Below are positions 35,551 through 45,010 of a stretch of 64,000 nt of DNA, in pieces. The notes beneath the pieces are model-generated. The model was not told the DNA's origin. It searched no databases and was given only the letters and a program-made list of their open reading frames with translations. How positions within the stretch are numbered: position 1 is the first letter of the stretch; each line of letters starts with the position of its first letter. The translations under genes and the position numbers were made by a program. The DNA comes from MWAR01 sp035388825. GTDB lineage: Bacteria > Muiribacteriota > Ozemobacteria > Ozemobacterales > Ozemobacteraceae. Location of the stretch: contig DAOOQQ010000009.1 in the NCBI GenBank assembly GCA_035388825.1, positions 1 through 64,000 of the forward strand. The letters are read 5' to 3'.

Positions 35551-36800
35551 CGCTCTTCTCCCTCCACTTCCGGTTCGGCGGAGATGGGCGGCGTGTCGAG
35601 GGCGACTTCTTCGCCGGGGCGAAGCCCCGAGGTCACTTCGATGAAGGTGATGCCGCGGCGGCCCAGAGTGACCGGCCTGGATGTGGTCCTTCCGCCCGAC
35701 CGGACGCGCACCGTGGCGCGATCGGCCTGCACCTCGTCGAGAGCCGCCCGCGGGATGAAAAGGCAGGACGTGGCGATCGTGGCCTCGATCTCGGCGCGGA
35801 AGCTCAGGCCCGGCCGGAAGATCGGGTCGGTTTCCGGGATCTCGAGCGTGACGTTGTACTCCTTGAGGAAGCCTTCCGGGTCGTTCCGGCCCAGGCGCTC
35901 GTTGCGGCTGACCGGGTACGGCTCTTTCGCCGAGATCACGGCCCGGCAGGGAAGATCCGGTCGGACGGTCAGGGTCAGCGAGGCGGGATCGCCGACGCGA
36001 AGGGAGGGATAATCGACGGCCGGCACGTAGACGACGCCGCGGAACCGGTCGAGGCTGGGAAGCTCCAGCAGCTTGTCGCCGGTGCGCACCACCTTGTTCG
36101 CCTCGATGCGGCCCATTTCGTTGTTGAGCCGGATGAACGGCTTGTAGACGATGCCGGCTGCCGGGGCCCGGATGATCGAGCGCGCGATGTTCTCTTCCTG
36201 CACCTGGATCTTGCGTCGGGCCTGCTCGAGCTGCAGCTCCTTCACCCGGAGGGTGGCGTCGCGCTTCTGCCGGAACTCGGCGAGCGCTTCCCGGGCGTAT
36301 TTCAGCTCCAGCTCCTCGAGCTGGACGCCGAGGCGGGCTTTTTCCCGCTCGATTTTCGAGAATACCACCGCGTCCTCGATGACCATCGCACGGGCTTTCT
36401 CCAGTTCGAGCTCCTTGCGCCGCACGCCCAGCTCGAGATCGATGATCTCGTTCTTCGCCTCGAAACGGGCCTTTTCCAGCTCGGCCTCGGCGACCTCGGC
36501 ATCGTTGGTCGCCGCCTCCAGCGCCCGCCGGAAGTCGGCATCCTCCAGCTCGACGACGACGTCGCCGGCCTTGACCCGGGTGCCGTCCTCGAGCACGCTT
36601 TTGATCGTCACCAGCCGCGTGTCCTGCAGTTCGGGCGCATGGATGTTCACGCTCTCGCAGGCCTCGATCTCGCCCTGCGCGACGAACGTCTCGCGGCAGG
36701 CCCCTTCCCGCACCGGAACGACGATTCCGGGTGCGGCGCCCGCGATGTACGGGAGGACGGCGAAAATACAAATAAATATATATGTAATAAAATTATTCAT
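35547..36800 (-). CDS. HlyD/MacA-type periplasmic adaptor (first of two)
   Basis: The 417-residue product has an N-terminal signal or anchor (NNFITYIFICIFAVLPYIAG) encoded by strikingly AT-rich codons. A lipoyl-like half (VLEDGTRVKAGDVVVELED) leads into a long alpha-helical hairpin (about 95-215). The second lipoyl half follows (IIRAPAAGIVYKPFIRLN), then beta-barrel and membrane-proximal domains. It should link the inner-membrane permease to the TolC channel. It is the last gene of the operon, overlapping the permease gene by eight bases. Confidence 0.85.
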   Translation of the reverse strand: MNNFITYIFICIFAVLPYIAGAAPGIVVPVREGACRETFVAQGEIEACESVNIHAPELQDTRLVTIKSVLEDGTRVKAGDVVVELEDADFRRALEAATNDAEVAEAELEKARFEAKNEIIDLELGVRRKELELEKARAMVIEDAVVFSKIEREKARLGVQLEELELKYAREALAEFRQKRDATLRVKELQLEQARRKIQVQEENIARSIIRAPAAGIVYKPFIRLNNEMGRIEANKVVRTGDKLLELPSLDRFRGVVYVPAVDYPSLRVGDPASLTLTVRPDLPCRAVISAKEPYPVSRNERLGRNDPEGFLKEYNVTLEIPETDPIFRPGLSFRAEIEATIATSCLFIPRAALDEVQADRATVRVRSGGRTTSRPVTLGRRGITFIEVTSGLRPGEEVALDTPPISAEPEVEGEER

Positions 36801-38046
36801 CGTGCAGGGCCTCCACGGGGTTGAGGGACGCGGCTTCGCGGGCGGGCATGATGCCGAAGAAGACGCCCGTCGAGAACGAGATGAGGAACGAGATGAGGAT
36901 CGGTTTCAGCGAAAAGGCGACGGGGATCTCGGTGAACCGCAGGATGCACAGGCCGATGCCCATGCCGAGCAGGATGCCGAACCCGCCGCCGATCAGGCAG
37001 ACGGTCACCGACTCGAACAGGAACTGGAAGACGATGTGGCGCCGTTTGGCCCCGAGCGCGCGCCGGATGCCGATTTCGACGCGGCGCTCGAGCACGTTGG
37101 CGAGCATGATGTTCATGATGCCGATGCCGCCCACCAGAAGCGAGATCGAGGCGATGCTCAGCAACACGATGTTAAAGATCTCCTGGGTCGACTGCTGCTG
37201 CTCGAGAAGCTCCTGCGGCGAGATCACCTTGTAATCCTTCACGCCGTTGTGAGAGACGGCCAGAACGCGCTCGGCGGCGTTTTTCAGCAGGTTCGTCTCG
37301 GCGAGGCTCCGGCTCGCGAGAATGATCTTGTCGAGGGGCGAGTAGACCCGCTCGCTGGCCAGTTTCTCGCGCATCGAGGCGTAGGGCATCAGGATCGAGC
37401 GTTCGTAGATGCCGAAATCCTTCGGCATGCCGCGGCTGCGCCCCTTGCGGGTCGGCAGGACGCGGCGCTCGAACACCCCGACCACGCGGAACCAGCGCTC
37501 GCTGAGCCGCACCAGCTTCCCGAGGGCCTCTTCCGGGCAGCCCCACACCGTTTCGGCCAGGTCGCGGCTGAGGATCACGTGCGAGGCGAACAGCCGGTCG
37601 TCGTCCGGGGTGAAGTCCCGGCCGGCCGACACCACGAGCCGTTGCAGCCGGAGAAAGTTCGTGCTGACCCCGAAGACATTCAGCTCGGTCGCCTGGACCG
37701 GCAGGCTCGTCACCTTGACCTTGTTCCGGGCGAAATACGCCGCGCCGCCTTTCCGCACCGGGAGCACCGTCTGCAGGGCCCTCACGTCGCGCAGCGACAG
37801 GCCCTGGGAGTCGTTGATCACCTGCGGCAGTTGCGCCTTCTCGGTGTTGCCCTCCTGGATGTGAATCAGCTCTGCGCCCATCGCGTTGATGTTGTCGAGA
37901 ATCTGGCGCTGAGCCCCTTCCCCGATCGTGATCATCGCGATGACCGACGAAACGCCGAAAATGATGCCCAGCAGGGCGAGGAGCGTGCGCACGATGTTCA
38001 CCCGGAACGAGGCCAGGCTGCTTTTCACCAGCGAGGCGATCTTCAC
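36793..38046 (-). CDS. MacB/FtsX-type ABC transporter permease
   Basis: The 417-residue product has the MacB fold. A first TM helix (VRTLLALLGIIFGVSSVIAM) precedes a large periplasmic domain (about 45-285) and three C-terminal helices (IASISLLVGGIGIMNIMLANV, the RREIGIRRALGAKR-like coupling segment and FGILLGMGIGLCIL). The ATPase is encoded separately, two genes upstream on this strand. The GTG start overlaps the stop of the second adaptor (GTGA), with GAGG nine bases before. The operon suggests export of a small molecule or peptide to the outside. Confidence 0.85.
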   Translation of the reverse strand: MKIASLVKSSLASFRVNIVRTLLALLGIIFGVSSVIAMITIGEGAQRQILDNINAMGAELIHIQEGNTEKAQLPQVINDSQGLSLRDVRALQTVLPVRKGGAAYFARNKVKVTSLPVQATELNVFGVSTNFLRLQRLVVSAGRDFTPDDDRLFASHVILSRDLAETVWGCPEEALGKLVRLSERWFRVVGVFERRVLPTRKGRSRGMPKDFGIYERSILMPYASMREKLASERVYSPLDKIILASRSLAETNLLKNAAERVLAVSHNGVKDYKVISPQELLEQQQSTQEIFNIVLLSIASISLLVGGIGIMNIMLANVLERRVEIGIRRALGAKRRHIVFQFLFESVTVCLIGGGFGILLGMGIGLCILRFTEIPVAFSLKPILISFLISFSTGVFFGIMPAREAASLNPVEALHDE

Positions 38047-39044
38047 GGCGCCAGCCTCACCCGGACGAGATTGTTCGTGCCGAGCGGCAGCGTTCCGACA
38101 GGTTCGGCGCGGACGACGAAGCATTTCTCCCAGGCATTGGGAAGCTGGAACGAGTCGTGCACGTCGCCGATCCGTTGAGGGAAAAAATCCATCGATATAA
38201 TAGAGGCTTGTATTTCACGACTGTCGAAGGCGATCCGCACGCGCCTGCCGGGAACGATCTGCGCCAGATCCGCCTCGGGCACATAAAACTCGATCCCGAC
38301 ACGGTCCGAGGTGACGACCGAGAGAACATGGATGCCCGAGCTGACCTCGTCGCCGGCCGCGATCTTGCGCTTGAGCTTGTCCACCGCCGGGTAGAACAGG
38401 AAGCCCGCCGCCGGGGCTTCGAGGGTGTACCGTTTCCGGGTGGCGTCGAAGTTGGCGTAGTGGTTCGTCCAGGTCTTGATGTTCCCCGACAGGATCGCAT
38501 CGGTCTTGGCGATGTTCTCGGTCGCCGCGGCCACCTTGTGCTCGAGGGTCTCCGTCTCGAGCCGCGCCAGCCGGGCTTCGGCGTCGAGCAGTTTCTGTTT
38601 CTGGGCCGAAACCGAGGATTTGCGGCCGAGATCGAGTTCGGCCAGATGCTCCCGGATCCGGGCTTTCTCGAGCTTCGCCGTCAGATCGACCAGGCTCTTG
38701 CGCAGCCCGAGAAGCGTTTCGTCACGTTTGGCCTTCAGGCGCGCGATCTGCCGGTCGAGCTCGCTCCGGGCCTCGTCGTCGCCGAACTGGAACGTGGCCA
38801 CGACCTCGCCCGCGGTGACGGTTTTCCCTTCGGGGGCGACCGAGACGAGCTTGATCGAACCCGATTCGGAGCGCCAGAACGGCAGTCGGAGCGTGTTGCG
38901 GGGGGCGCAGAGGGTGTGGAAGTCCCGGGGCATCACCCGACCGTCATACCAGCGCGGCTCGGCAGCAGCGGCCGGATGGGCGGCGGCGAAGGCGGCGAGC
39001 AGGATGGCGAGGAGAAGCGACGGACGGCGTGTTCCGGATGTCAC
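38043..39044 (-). CDS. HlyD-type periplasmic adaptor (second of two)
   Basis: The 333-residue product has a signal peptide (about 9-28, ending HPAAAAE). A split lipoyl domain (APEGKTVTAGEVVATF and TLEAPAAGFLFYPAVDKLKR) flanks a helical hairpin (about 95-205), and a beta barrel follows (GIEFYVPEADLAQIVPG). It is shorter than the other adaptor, mainly after the barrel. Its GTG start overlaps the ATPase stop, and its stop overlaps the permease start, both in GTGA. Two adaptors in one tripartite operon is uncommon and suggests a hetero-oligomeric ring. Confidence 0.8.
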   Translation of the reverse strand: MTSGTRRPSLLLAILLAAFAAAHPAAAAEPRWYDGRVMPRDFHTLCAPRNTLRLPFWRSESGSIKLVSVAPEGKTVTAGEVVATFQFGDDEARSELDRQIARLKAKRDETLLGLRKSLVDLTAKLEKARIREHLAELDLGRKSSVSAQKQKLLDAEARLARLETETLEHKVAAATENIAKTDAILSGNIKTWTNHYANFDATRKRYTLEAPAAGFLFYPAVDKLKRKIAAGDEVSSGIHVLSVVTSDRVGIEFYVPEADLAQIVPGRRVRIAFDSREIQASIISMDFFPQRIGDVHDSFQLPNAWEKCFVVRAEPVGTLPLGTNNLVRVRLAP

Positions 39045-39703
39045 TGGATCAGCCCGTCCCGGATGTGGATGATGCGGTCGGTGCGGGAGGCGATCTCGGG
39101 CGAGTGGGTCACCATGATGATCGTGAGGCCGAGTTCGCGGTTGAGCTCGCGGAACAGGCCGATGATCTCGTTGCCCACCGCCTCGTCGAGGTTGCCGGTC
39201 GGCTCGTCGGCGAGGATCAGTTTCGGCGTCTTGATCAGGGCGCGGGCGATCGCGACGCGCTGGCGTTCGCCGCCGCTGAGCTGGTGCGGATAGTGATCCA
39301 GCCGGTGATCCATGCGGACCCGGCCGAGCCAGTGCCGGGCGGCCTCGTCCGCCTCGCGGTCGGCCATGTTGATGAACTCCATCGTCAGCTTGGTGTTGTC
39401 GAGGACCGAAAGATACTTGATCAGATGGAACCGCTGGAACACGAAGCCGATGAACCGTGCGCGCAGGTCCGACAGGGCGTTGTCGGCGAGGACGTCGACG
39501 GCCTGATCCTCGAGGAGATACCGGCCCGAAGTCGGGACGTCGAGGCAGCCGAGAATGTTCAGCAGCGTCGATTTGCCCGAGCCGGATGCGCCCATGATCG
39601 AGACGAACTCGCCCCGCGCGATATGCAGCGATACGCCCCGCAGCACCGGCACATCGACGATGCCCAGCTTGTAGGTCTTGCGGATTTCCTCGAGGCGGAT
39701 CAC
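39041..39703 (-). CDS. MacB-type ABC transporter ATP-binding protein
   Basis: The 220-residue product is a complete nucleotide-binding domain: Walker A GASGSGKST (about 38-46), Q-loop FVFQRFHLI, signature LSGGERQR, Walker B LILADEPTGNLD and switch His in MVTHS. Residues between A-loop and Walker A match the LolD/MacB group. It should power the permease encoded two genes downstream. The real start is a GTG at 39703, four bases after the TolC-like stop; upstream frame extensions are shadows. Confidence 0.92.
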   Translation of the reverse strand: MIRLEEIRKTYKLGIVDVPVLRGVSLHIARGEFVSIMGASGSGKSTLLNILGCLDVPTSGRYLLEDQAVDVLADNALSDLRARFIGFVFQRFHLIKYLSVLDNTKLTMEFINMADREADEAARHWLGRVRMDHRLDHYPHQLSGGERQRVAIARALIKTPKLILADEPTGNLDEAVGNEIIGLFRELNRELGLTIIMVTHSPEIASRTDRIIHIRDGLIQ

Positions 39704-39707
39704 GGCG

Positions 39708-41114
39708 TCAGTTCCCGACCGAGATGCCGAACTGCCGGTGCAGCGTTCCCTGGGCGAGCAGCAGGCGCAGACGGGATTTGCGGAGCGAAACCTGGGATTC
39801 GATCTCGTCGATCTGGGCCTCCTCGAGTTCGCGCTGGAACCGGACGAGGTCGGCGAGAGTGGAATAGCCGTTGCGATACTTCTCGGTCTCGGCATCGAGC
39901 TTTTTCTGCGACAGCTCGGTTGCCCGGTGCTTCGCCGCGATGATGCGGGTCAGATAATCGATCCGCAGCAGGATCTCACGGATGGTGTAGGCAAGCCGGG
40001 AGTCGGCGTCGCGCCCCGCGACCTTCCGGATCGCCGTCGCCAGGCGGGCCTGCTCCAGCGCCGCCCGGTCGCCGCCGCGGTCCAGCGGAATGCCGTACTC
40101 GACCCCGACGGTGTAGGCATTGTCGGCCCCGGTGCCGCCTTCGCGCAGGCGGTAATCGAACAACAGGTCGAGGCGCGGTTGATACTGGATCCTCTGTCGT
40201 TCGAGCGCCGAGACGGATTTGTTCAGCAGCAGCCGCTCGAGGCGCAGGGCGGGGCTTTCCTGCCGGGCAATCTCCAGGGCCCCGGCGAACGAGGCCGGCG
40301 GCAGGGTGTCCTCCTCGGACAGCACGTTGCGCACGGTGATCCGGTCTTCGACCGCCGGGTCGATGTTCAGCAGCCGCCGCAGTTCGAGTTCGAGTTGCGC
40401 GATCTCCTGACGCGTCGTGTCGCGCCTGATCTCGAATGCCACGAGGTTCTCCTCGACCAGGTAGATCTCGCGTTCGGCGATGGCTCCCAGTTCGATGTCA
40501 TGCCGGGTGTCCTCGAACTGCTGGCGCGCGCGCGCGCAGGCCTGTTCCTGGATGACGAGATTCCTTCCGGCGACGCTCAGATCGAGACAGAGCGACATCA
40601 CGTCGAAAATGAAGGCGTCGAGGTCGGCACGGAACTTCTCGACCCCGGCCTCATACTCGATCCGCGCCACGTCGATCTCGTAGCCGGTGACGGCCCGGCC
40701 GAAATTCTTCATGAGCGGTTGGGTGAGGCTGAACGCCTGCGTCTGCGCGTTGCGGCCCCCGGCCGGCACATCGCGGATCTCGTTTTCGATCTCGAGCTTC
40801 GTGCCCAGCACGCCGGTCGAGGAAACTCCCTGCAGCAGGGTGCGAACCCGCTGTGCATCGCGACTCTCGTCGGCCTGGAGGGTGGCCGTGGGAATGTAGA
40901 CGCGGCGGGCGATTTCGATGCCGAACCGCTTCTCGTCGCGCTCCAGCGCTTTCTGCATCAGGGACAGATTTGCTGCGACCCCGAGGCGGACGCAGTCCGT
41001 CATCGAAAGCTCCACCGCCGGGCTTGCCGGCCCGCCTGCGTGGGCGATACGGGGGCCCGCCAGGAAGCAAAGGGCGGATATCAGCAGGAGTGCGGAGGCA
41101 AAACGGCGCGTCAT
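39708..41114 (-). CDS. TolC-family outer-membrane efflux protein
   Basis: The 468-residue product has a signal peptide (about 3-24, ending IAHAG). Two homologous halves of outer-membrane efflux type follow, rich in long amphipathic helices (SLTQPLMKNFGRAVTG, then VGVEYGIPLDRGGDRAALEQ and YRNGYSTLADLVRFQRELEEAQ). It forms the exit channel of the export system encoded behind it. The length is normal for TolC relatives. The start at ATG 41114 sits at the signal peptide. It leads the operon and is divergent from the DJ-1/PfpI gene. Confidence 0.87.
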   Translation of the reverse strand: MTRRFASALLLISALCFLAGPRIAHAGGPASPAVELSMTDCVRLGVAANLSLMQKALERDEKRFGIEIARRVYIPTATLQADESRDAQRVRTLLQGVSSTGVLGTKLEIENEIRDVPAGGRNAQTQAFSLTQPLMKNFGRAVTGYEIDVARIEYEAGVEKFRADLDAFIFDVMSLCLDLSVAGRNLVIQEQACARARQQFEDTRHDIELGAIAEREIYLVEENLVAFEIRRDTTRQEIAQLELELRRLLNIDPAVEDRITVRNVLSEEDTLPPASFAGALEIARQESPALRLERLLLNKSVSALERQRIQYQPRLDLLFDYRLREGGTGADNAYTVGVEYGIPLDRGGDRAALEQARLATAIRKVAGRDADSRLAYTIREILLRIDYLTRIIAAKHRATELSQKKLDAETEKYRNGYSTLADLVRFQRELEEAQIDEIESQVSLRKSRLRLLLAQGTLHRQFGISVGN

Positions 41115-41252
41115 GGCGACATGAATACACCAGATCACCCGCCGAAATCTACCCTGGGCGCGCCCGGATTGGTTTTCTGGTGCACCGTTTGTGTTCTCGA
41201 TGGAAGAGGTGATACATACGAGTGAAGAGAAATCTTTTCGAGGGAGGCAAGC

Positions 41253-42044
41253 ATGAAGAAGTCTGTCGCTCTGGTTCTGTTGGTGATGTCCTGTCTGCTC
41301 GCGGCGGTCACTCCGATCGAGGCGAAGCAGGGCCGCGCGGCCCGTTCCACGATTCTCATGGTGCTGACCGGGGTCGATCATGTTCCCGGAACGGATCATG
41401 AAACCGGCTTTTGGGCCGAGGAGTTCGTCGCGCCCTACGAGCTGTTCCGCAAGACGGGCCACAAGGTGATCGTGGCCTCTGTCGAAGGCGGCTTCGCTCC
41501 CGTCGATCCCCGCTCCATCGATCCCGCGAACGTGGGCGAGGAACAGGCCCGCGAGCTGCGTCTCGCGCTCGACCGGGCGCGGCCCGCGCTGAAAACCGTC
41601 GCACTGAACGACGTGCGGCTCGACCGCGTCGCGGCGGTGTTCGTCGTCGGCGGCCATGGCGTCATGTGGGACCTGACCGATTCCGCCATTATGCATAAAA
41701 TAGCACAACACATATATTGCTCCGGCGGTGTTGTCGCCGCGGTCTGTCACGGCCCCGGCGCCCTGGTGCGGGCCATGCTGCCCGATGGCCGATATCTTCT
41801 CGATGGGAAGCGCGTGACCGGGTTTTCCGCCCGTGAAGAGGAACTGGCCGGCATGGCGAAGATCGTGCCCTACTGCCTGGAAGTGGAAATGAGCAAGGCC
41901 AGCGGCAACCGCTACGAGTGCGGCGAGCCCTGGAAATCCTTCGTGGTCGTCGACGGGAACATCGTCACCGGCCAGAATCCCGCCTCATCCGCCGATACCG
42001 CCCGCGCGGTTCTCGAACTCCTTTCCGCCGCACGCCGGCGCTGA
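41253..42044 (+). CDS. Exported DJ-1/PfpI family protein
   Basis: The 263-residue product has a signal peptide (about 1-24, ending PIEAK) and a DJ-1/PfpI fold. The nucleophile Cys 165 lies in AAVCHGPGAL, preceded by FVVGGHGVMWDL. An acidic partner is available in GFWAEEFVAPYELF (about 53-66). This subgroup includes Hsp31-like glyoxalases and deglycases; an exported copy is less common. GGGAGG lies before the ATG. Codons for residues 147-157 are unusually AT-rich. Confidence 0.85.
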   Translation: MKKSVALVLLVMSCLLAAVTPIEAKQGRAARSTILMVLTGVDHVPGTDHETGFWAEEFVAPYELFRKTGHKVIVASVEGGFAPVDPRSIDPANVGEEQARELRLALDRARPALKTVALNDVRLDRVAAVFVVGGHGVMWDLTDSAIMHKIAQHIYCSGGVVAAVCHGPGALVRAMLPDGRYLLDGKRVTGFSAREEELAGMAKIVPYCLEVEMSKASGNRYECGEPWKSFVVVDGNIVTGQNPASSADTARAVLELLSAARRR

Positions 42045-42073
42045 ACCGGCCTGGCCGCAAGACCTGACACCGA

Positions 42074-42685
42074 ATGAACACGCTTCCGCTCGTCGCGTAT
42101 GTCGTCATTACGATATATTCTAGAATATATTGTCGGCGGTGCGCGGCGGATGGCGCGGAGGTGGCGGAAGAAAGCCGAGATGGGCCGGCCGGCGAAGTGG
42201 CCGGGGAGACCGCGTTCCGGGCGGGGTGGAGCCGGGCCCTGCTGAACCTTCTGCCGACGGCGATGCTGGTCCTGGCCCCGGCTGTGGAGTATGCGCTCCT
42301 TCACGACCTTGCCGGCAGTTCGTTCTTCGAGAGGCCCATGTGGAGCGGGTTCGCCATTATCGGCACGGGGATGCATCTGTTCGCCGCTCGCCTGGCCGGT
42401 GCGGCGGTGTTCGAGCTGGCCGGTGCGCTGCCGGGGTGCCTGGTGACGAGCGGCCCGTATGCCCGCATCCGGCACCCGATGGCCCTGTCGCACATCCTGC
42501 AGGGCATGGGAGGCGGCCTGCTCCTCGGGATGCGCCTGGGTTGGGTCGTCTGGCTCGCCGGCTCGCTGCTGTTCGTTCTGGCCTGCCTTCTCGAGGACCG
42601 GGAACTTGCCGGGCAGTTCCCCGAGGCGCATGCCGCCTGGGGTCGCCGGGTTCCGGCCTTTCTTCCCGGCCGTGCGGCCGCCTGA
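42074..42685 (+). CDS. ICMT/PEMT-like integral membrane methyltransferase
   Basis: The 203-residue product has about five helices and the C-terminal signature of the isoprenylcysteine/phospholipid methyltransferase group: SGPYARIRHPMALSHILQG, then LEDRELAGQFPEAHAAWGRR. These residues bind SAM at the membrane face. The substrate is unknown. It begins 29 bases after the DJ-1 gene. Codons 14-19 create a perfect 18-base AT-rich palindrome. Confidence 0.75.
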   Translation: MNTLPLVAYVVITIYSRIYCRRCAADGAEVAEESRDGPAGEVAGETAFRAGWSRALLNLLPTAMLVLAPAVEYALLHDLAGSSFFERPMWSGFAIIGTGMHLFAARLAGAAVFELAGALPGCLVTSGPYARIRHPMALSHILQGMGGGLLLGMRLGWVVWLAGSLLFVLACLLEDRELAGQFPEAHAAWGRRVPAFLPGRAAA

Positions 42686-42757
42686 CTGCCGGATTTTGGG
42701 GAAAGCCCTCGCCGAGTCTTGCGGTGCGGAGGGGATTCGGGTAAGGTTTTTAGCGCC

Positions 42758-43525
42758 ATGAAATCATCTGAAACCGCGATGAAACGTATTCTCGAAGACG
42801 TTGGCGCCGGCCGGCTGACGCCGACGGAGGCCTTCAGGGAGATCGCCCGCCTGAGGCCCGGCGAAGTGACCGTGCCGGATGCCGTTCTGGACGTCGACCG
42901 CGAGGCGCGCTCCGGGTTTCCCGAGGCCATCTATGCCGCCGGGAAGACGCCTGAGCAGACCGTCGCCATTTTTCAGGCCCTGAAAAAAGCGAACGGCCGG
43001 GCGCTTGCGACGCGCTGCCCGCCCGAGACTCTCGCCGCTCTGCGGAAACGCGTGCGCGGAGTCAGGATCGACGAACGGTCCCGCACGGCGATGAGCCTGC
43101 CGGCGCGTCTGCCTGCCCCGCGCGGAAGGGTCGCCGTGCTCGCGGCCGGGACTTCGGATCTGTCCGTTGCCGACGAGGCTGCCGTGACGCTCGAGTTCGC
43201 CGGGGTCGGCGTGATCCGGTGCAGCGATGTCGGCGTGGCCGGGATCCATCGGCTGCTGGGCCGGCTCGATACGGTGCGCCGGGCCGATGCCGTGATCGTC
43301 GTCGCGGGCATGGAGGGCGCGCTACCGAGTGTGGTCGGGGGACTCGTTTCGGCTCCGGTCATCGCGGTTCCGACCTCGGTCGGATACGGGGCGAGTTTCG
43401 GCGGCATCGCCGCCCTGCTGGGAATGCTGAATTCGTGCGCCGCCGGAGTGACCGTCGTGAATATCGACAACGGTTTCGGGGCCGCTGTGGCGGCTATCCG
43501 GATGATCAACGGGAGGGGTTCGTGA
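42758..43525 (+). CDS. larB: LarB, nickel-pincer cofactor biosynthesis carboxylase
   Basis: The 255-residue product matches LarB. This enzyme carboxylates and hydrolyses nicotinic acid adenine dinucleotide at the first step of nickel-pincer nucleotide synthesis and is related to PurE. Visible segments are GFPEAIYAAGKT, VAVLAAGTSDLSVADEAA, VVAGMEGALPSVVGGL and VPTSVGYGASFGG near the end. The stop overlaps the larC start in GTGA. Neither larE nor larA is in the window. The start is ATG 42758; a GTG-initiated extension has no support. Confidence 0.9.
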   Translation: MKSSETAMKRILEDVGAGRLTPTEAFREIARLRPGEVTVPDAVLDVDREARSGFPEAIYAAGKTPEQTVAIFQALKKANGRALATRCPPETLAALRKRVRGVRIDERSRTAMSLPARLPAPRGRVAVLAAGTSDLSVADEAAVTLEFAGVGVIRCSDVGVAGIHRLLGRLDTVRRADAVIVVAGMEGALPSVVGGLVSAPVIAVPTSVGYGASFGGIAALLGMLNSCAAGVTVVNIDNGFGAAVAAIRMINGRGS

Positions 43526-44940
43526 CGACGCTTTACTGGGACTGCTCGGCCGGCATCGCCGGCAATATGGCCGTGGCTTCGCTGCTCGATCTCGGCATCG
43601 ATCCAGAACTGCTCCGGAACGAACTCGCGAAGCTCCCGTTCCCCGAGGGAACGCTCGTCCTGCATACGCGCGAAGTCATGAAAAGCGGTATCCGGGCCAG
43701 GTATTTCAACACCGAGGATGACGAAACGCCCGTTCATCCGCCGCATCCGAACCAGGACGGCCACACCCACTGCCACAATCACGAGCATGACCACGATCAC
43801 GACCACGACCATGCGCACCCTCATGACCACACGCTCTGCCATGAGCCAGGTCATTCCCACCTGCATGATCACGCACACGATCAGGGTCATGAGCATGACG
43901 ACGTTCACGCCCACGATCATCCCCATGCTTCCGGGCACACGCATGCACATGACCACGGCGCACCGGAACGCGGTTTCCGGGATGTCCGTGCCCTGATCGA
44001 GGCTGCCGGGTATCAGCCCGGAGTTACCGAACGTGCCCTTGCCTGTTTCCGGGCCCTCGCCGAGGCCGAGGCCGAAGTGCACGGGACGACGCCGGACACG
44101 GTGCATTTTCATGAGGTCGGGGCACGCGACAGCATCGCCGACATCGTCGGGACTGCCATCTGTCTCGAAGAACTCGGGGTGGGCGAGGTGTTCGTGTCCC
44201 CGGTGCACGTGGGACGGGGATTCGTTCGGTGCCGGCATGGCCGGATGCCGGTGCCGGCGCCGGCCACGGCGCTGCTTCTGCGCGGATTCGAGATGTTTTC
44301 GATGCCGGAGGTCGAAGGCGAGCTGACTACGCCGACGGGGGCAGCCCTGCTCCGGGGGCTTGGGGCAAAAACCGGCATGCCGGCCGGCTTCGTTACCCAA
44401 AAGATTGGAACGGGGGCGGGAAGCCGGGAGTTCCCGATTCCGAATATCCTTCGCGCATTCCTCGGGGATGCCCGAAGGACGGCGATGCCCGGCATCTCCG
44501 AAGATGAGGTCGTGATGCTCGAGACGAATGTCGACAATGCGACCGGGGAACTGATCGGATATGCCGCGGAGCGGCTCTGGGAGCTCGGCGTGCTCGATGT
44601 GACGATGGCGCCGCTGACGATGAAGAAGGGCCGTCCCGGCATCGCGCTCCGGGTGATGGCCCCGCCGGCTCTTGCCGATCAGGCGCTGGCCCTGCTGTTT
44701 GCCGAGCTGCCCACCCTGGGCATCCGGCGGCAGACGGTTCGGAGAGCAGTGCTGCACCGGGAACCGGCCGAACTCAAGACATCCTTCGGCACCGTTGCCG
44801 TGAAGAACGTCACAGATCCCGATGGAACCGTCCGGTGCGTTCCGGAGTACGAAAGTCTCCGTCGGCTGGCGATCGAGACGGGAACCCCGCTTCGCGACCT
44901 CATGGCCCGCATGGTGAAAAAGATCTCCGAGTCCGCCTGA
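43522..44940 (+). CDS. larC: LarC, nickel insertion enzyme with His-rich insert
   Basis: The 472-residue product matches LarC, the CTP-dependent nickel cyclometallase that inserts Ni into the pincer nucleotide. Segments include YWDCSAGIAGNMAVASLLD, VHFHEVGARDSIADIVG, ELTTPTGAALLRGL and ETNVDNATGELIGY. Residues about 76-148 are an insert packed with His and Asp (dozens of His), as in some LarC proteins, and probably store or bind nickel. The start is GTG 43522, with GGGAGGGG just upstream and overlapping the larB stop. Confidence 0.92.
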   Translation: MTTLYWDCSAGIAGNMAVASLLDLGIDPELLRNELAKLPFPEGTLVLHTREVMKSGIRARYFNTEDDETPVHPPHPNQDGHTHCHNHEHDHDHDHDHAHPHDHTLCHEPGHSHLHDHAHDQGHEHDDVHAHDHPHASGHTHAHDHGAPERGFRDVRALIEAAGYQPGVTERALACFRALAEAEAEVHGTTPDTVHFHEVGARDSIADIVGTAICLEELGVGEVFVSPVHVGRGFVRCRHGRMPVPAPATALLLRGFEMFSMPEVEGELTTPTGAALLRGLGAKTGMPAGFVTQKIGTGAGSREFPIPNILRAFLGDARRTAMPGISEDEVVMLETNVDNATGELIGYAAERLWELGVLDVTMAPLTMKKGRPGIALRVMAPPALADQALALLFAELPTLGIRRQTVRRAVLHREPAELKTSFGTVAVKNVTDPDGTVRCVPEYESLRRLAIETGTPLRDLMARMVKKISESA

Positions 44941-45010
44941 AGGTGTGGATCGCGGTCCGTCCCTCAACGGATGGGGTGATCGGAGGCTTGCCATCGTCGA
45001 GGTGCGTTTG

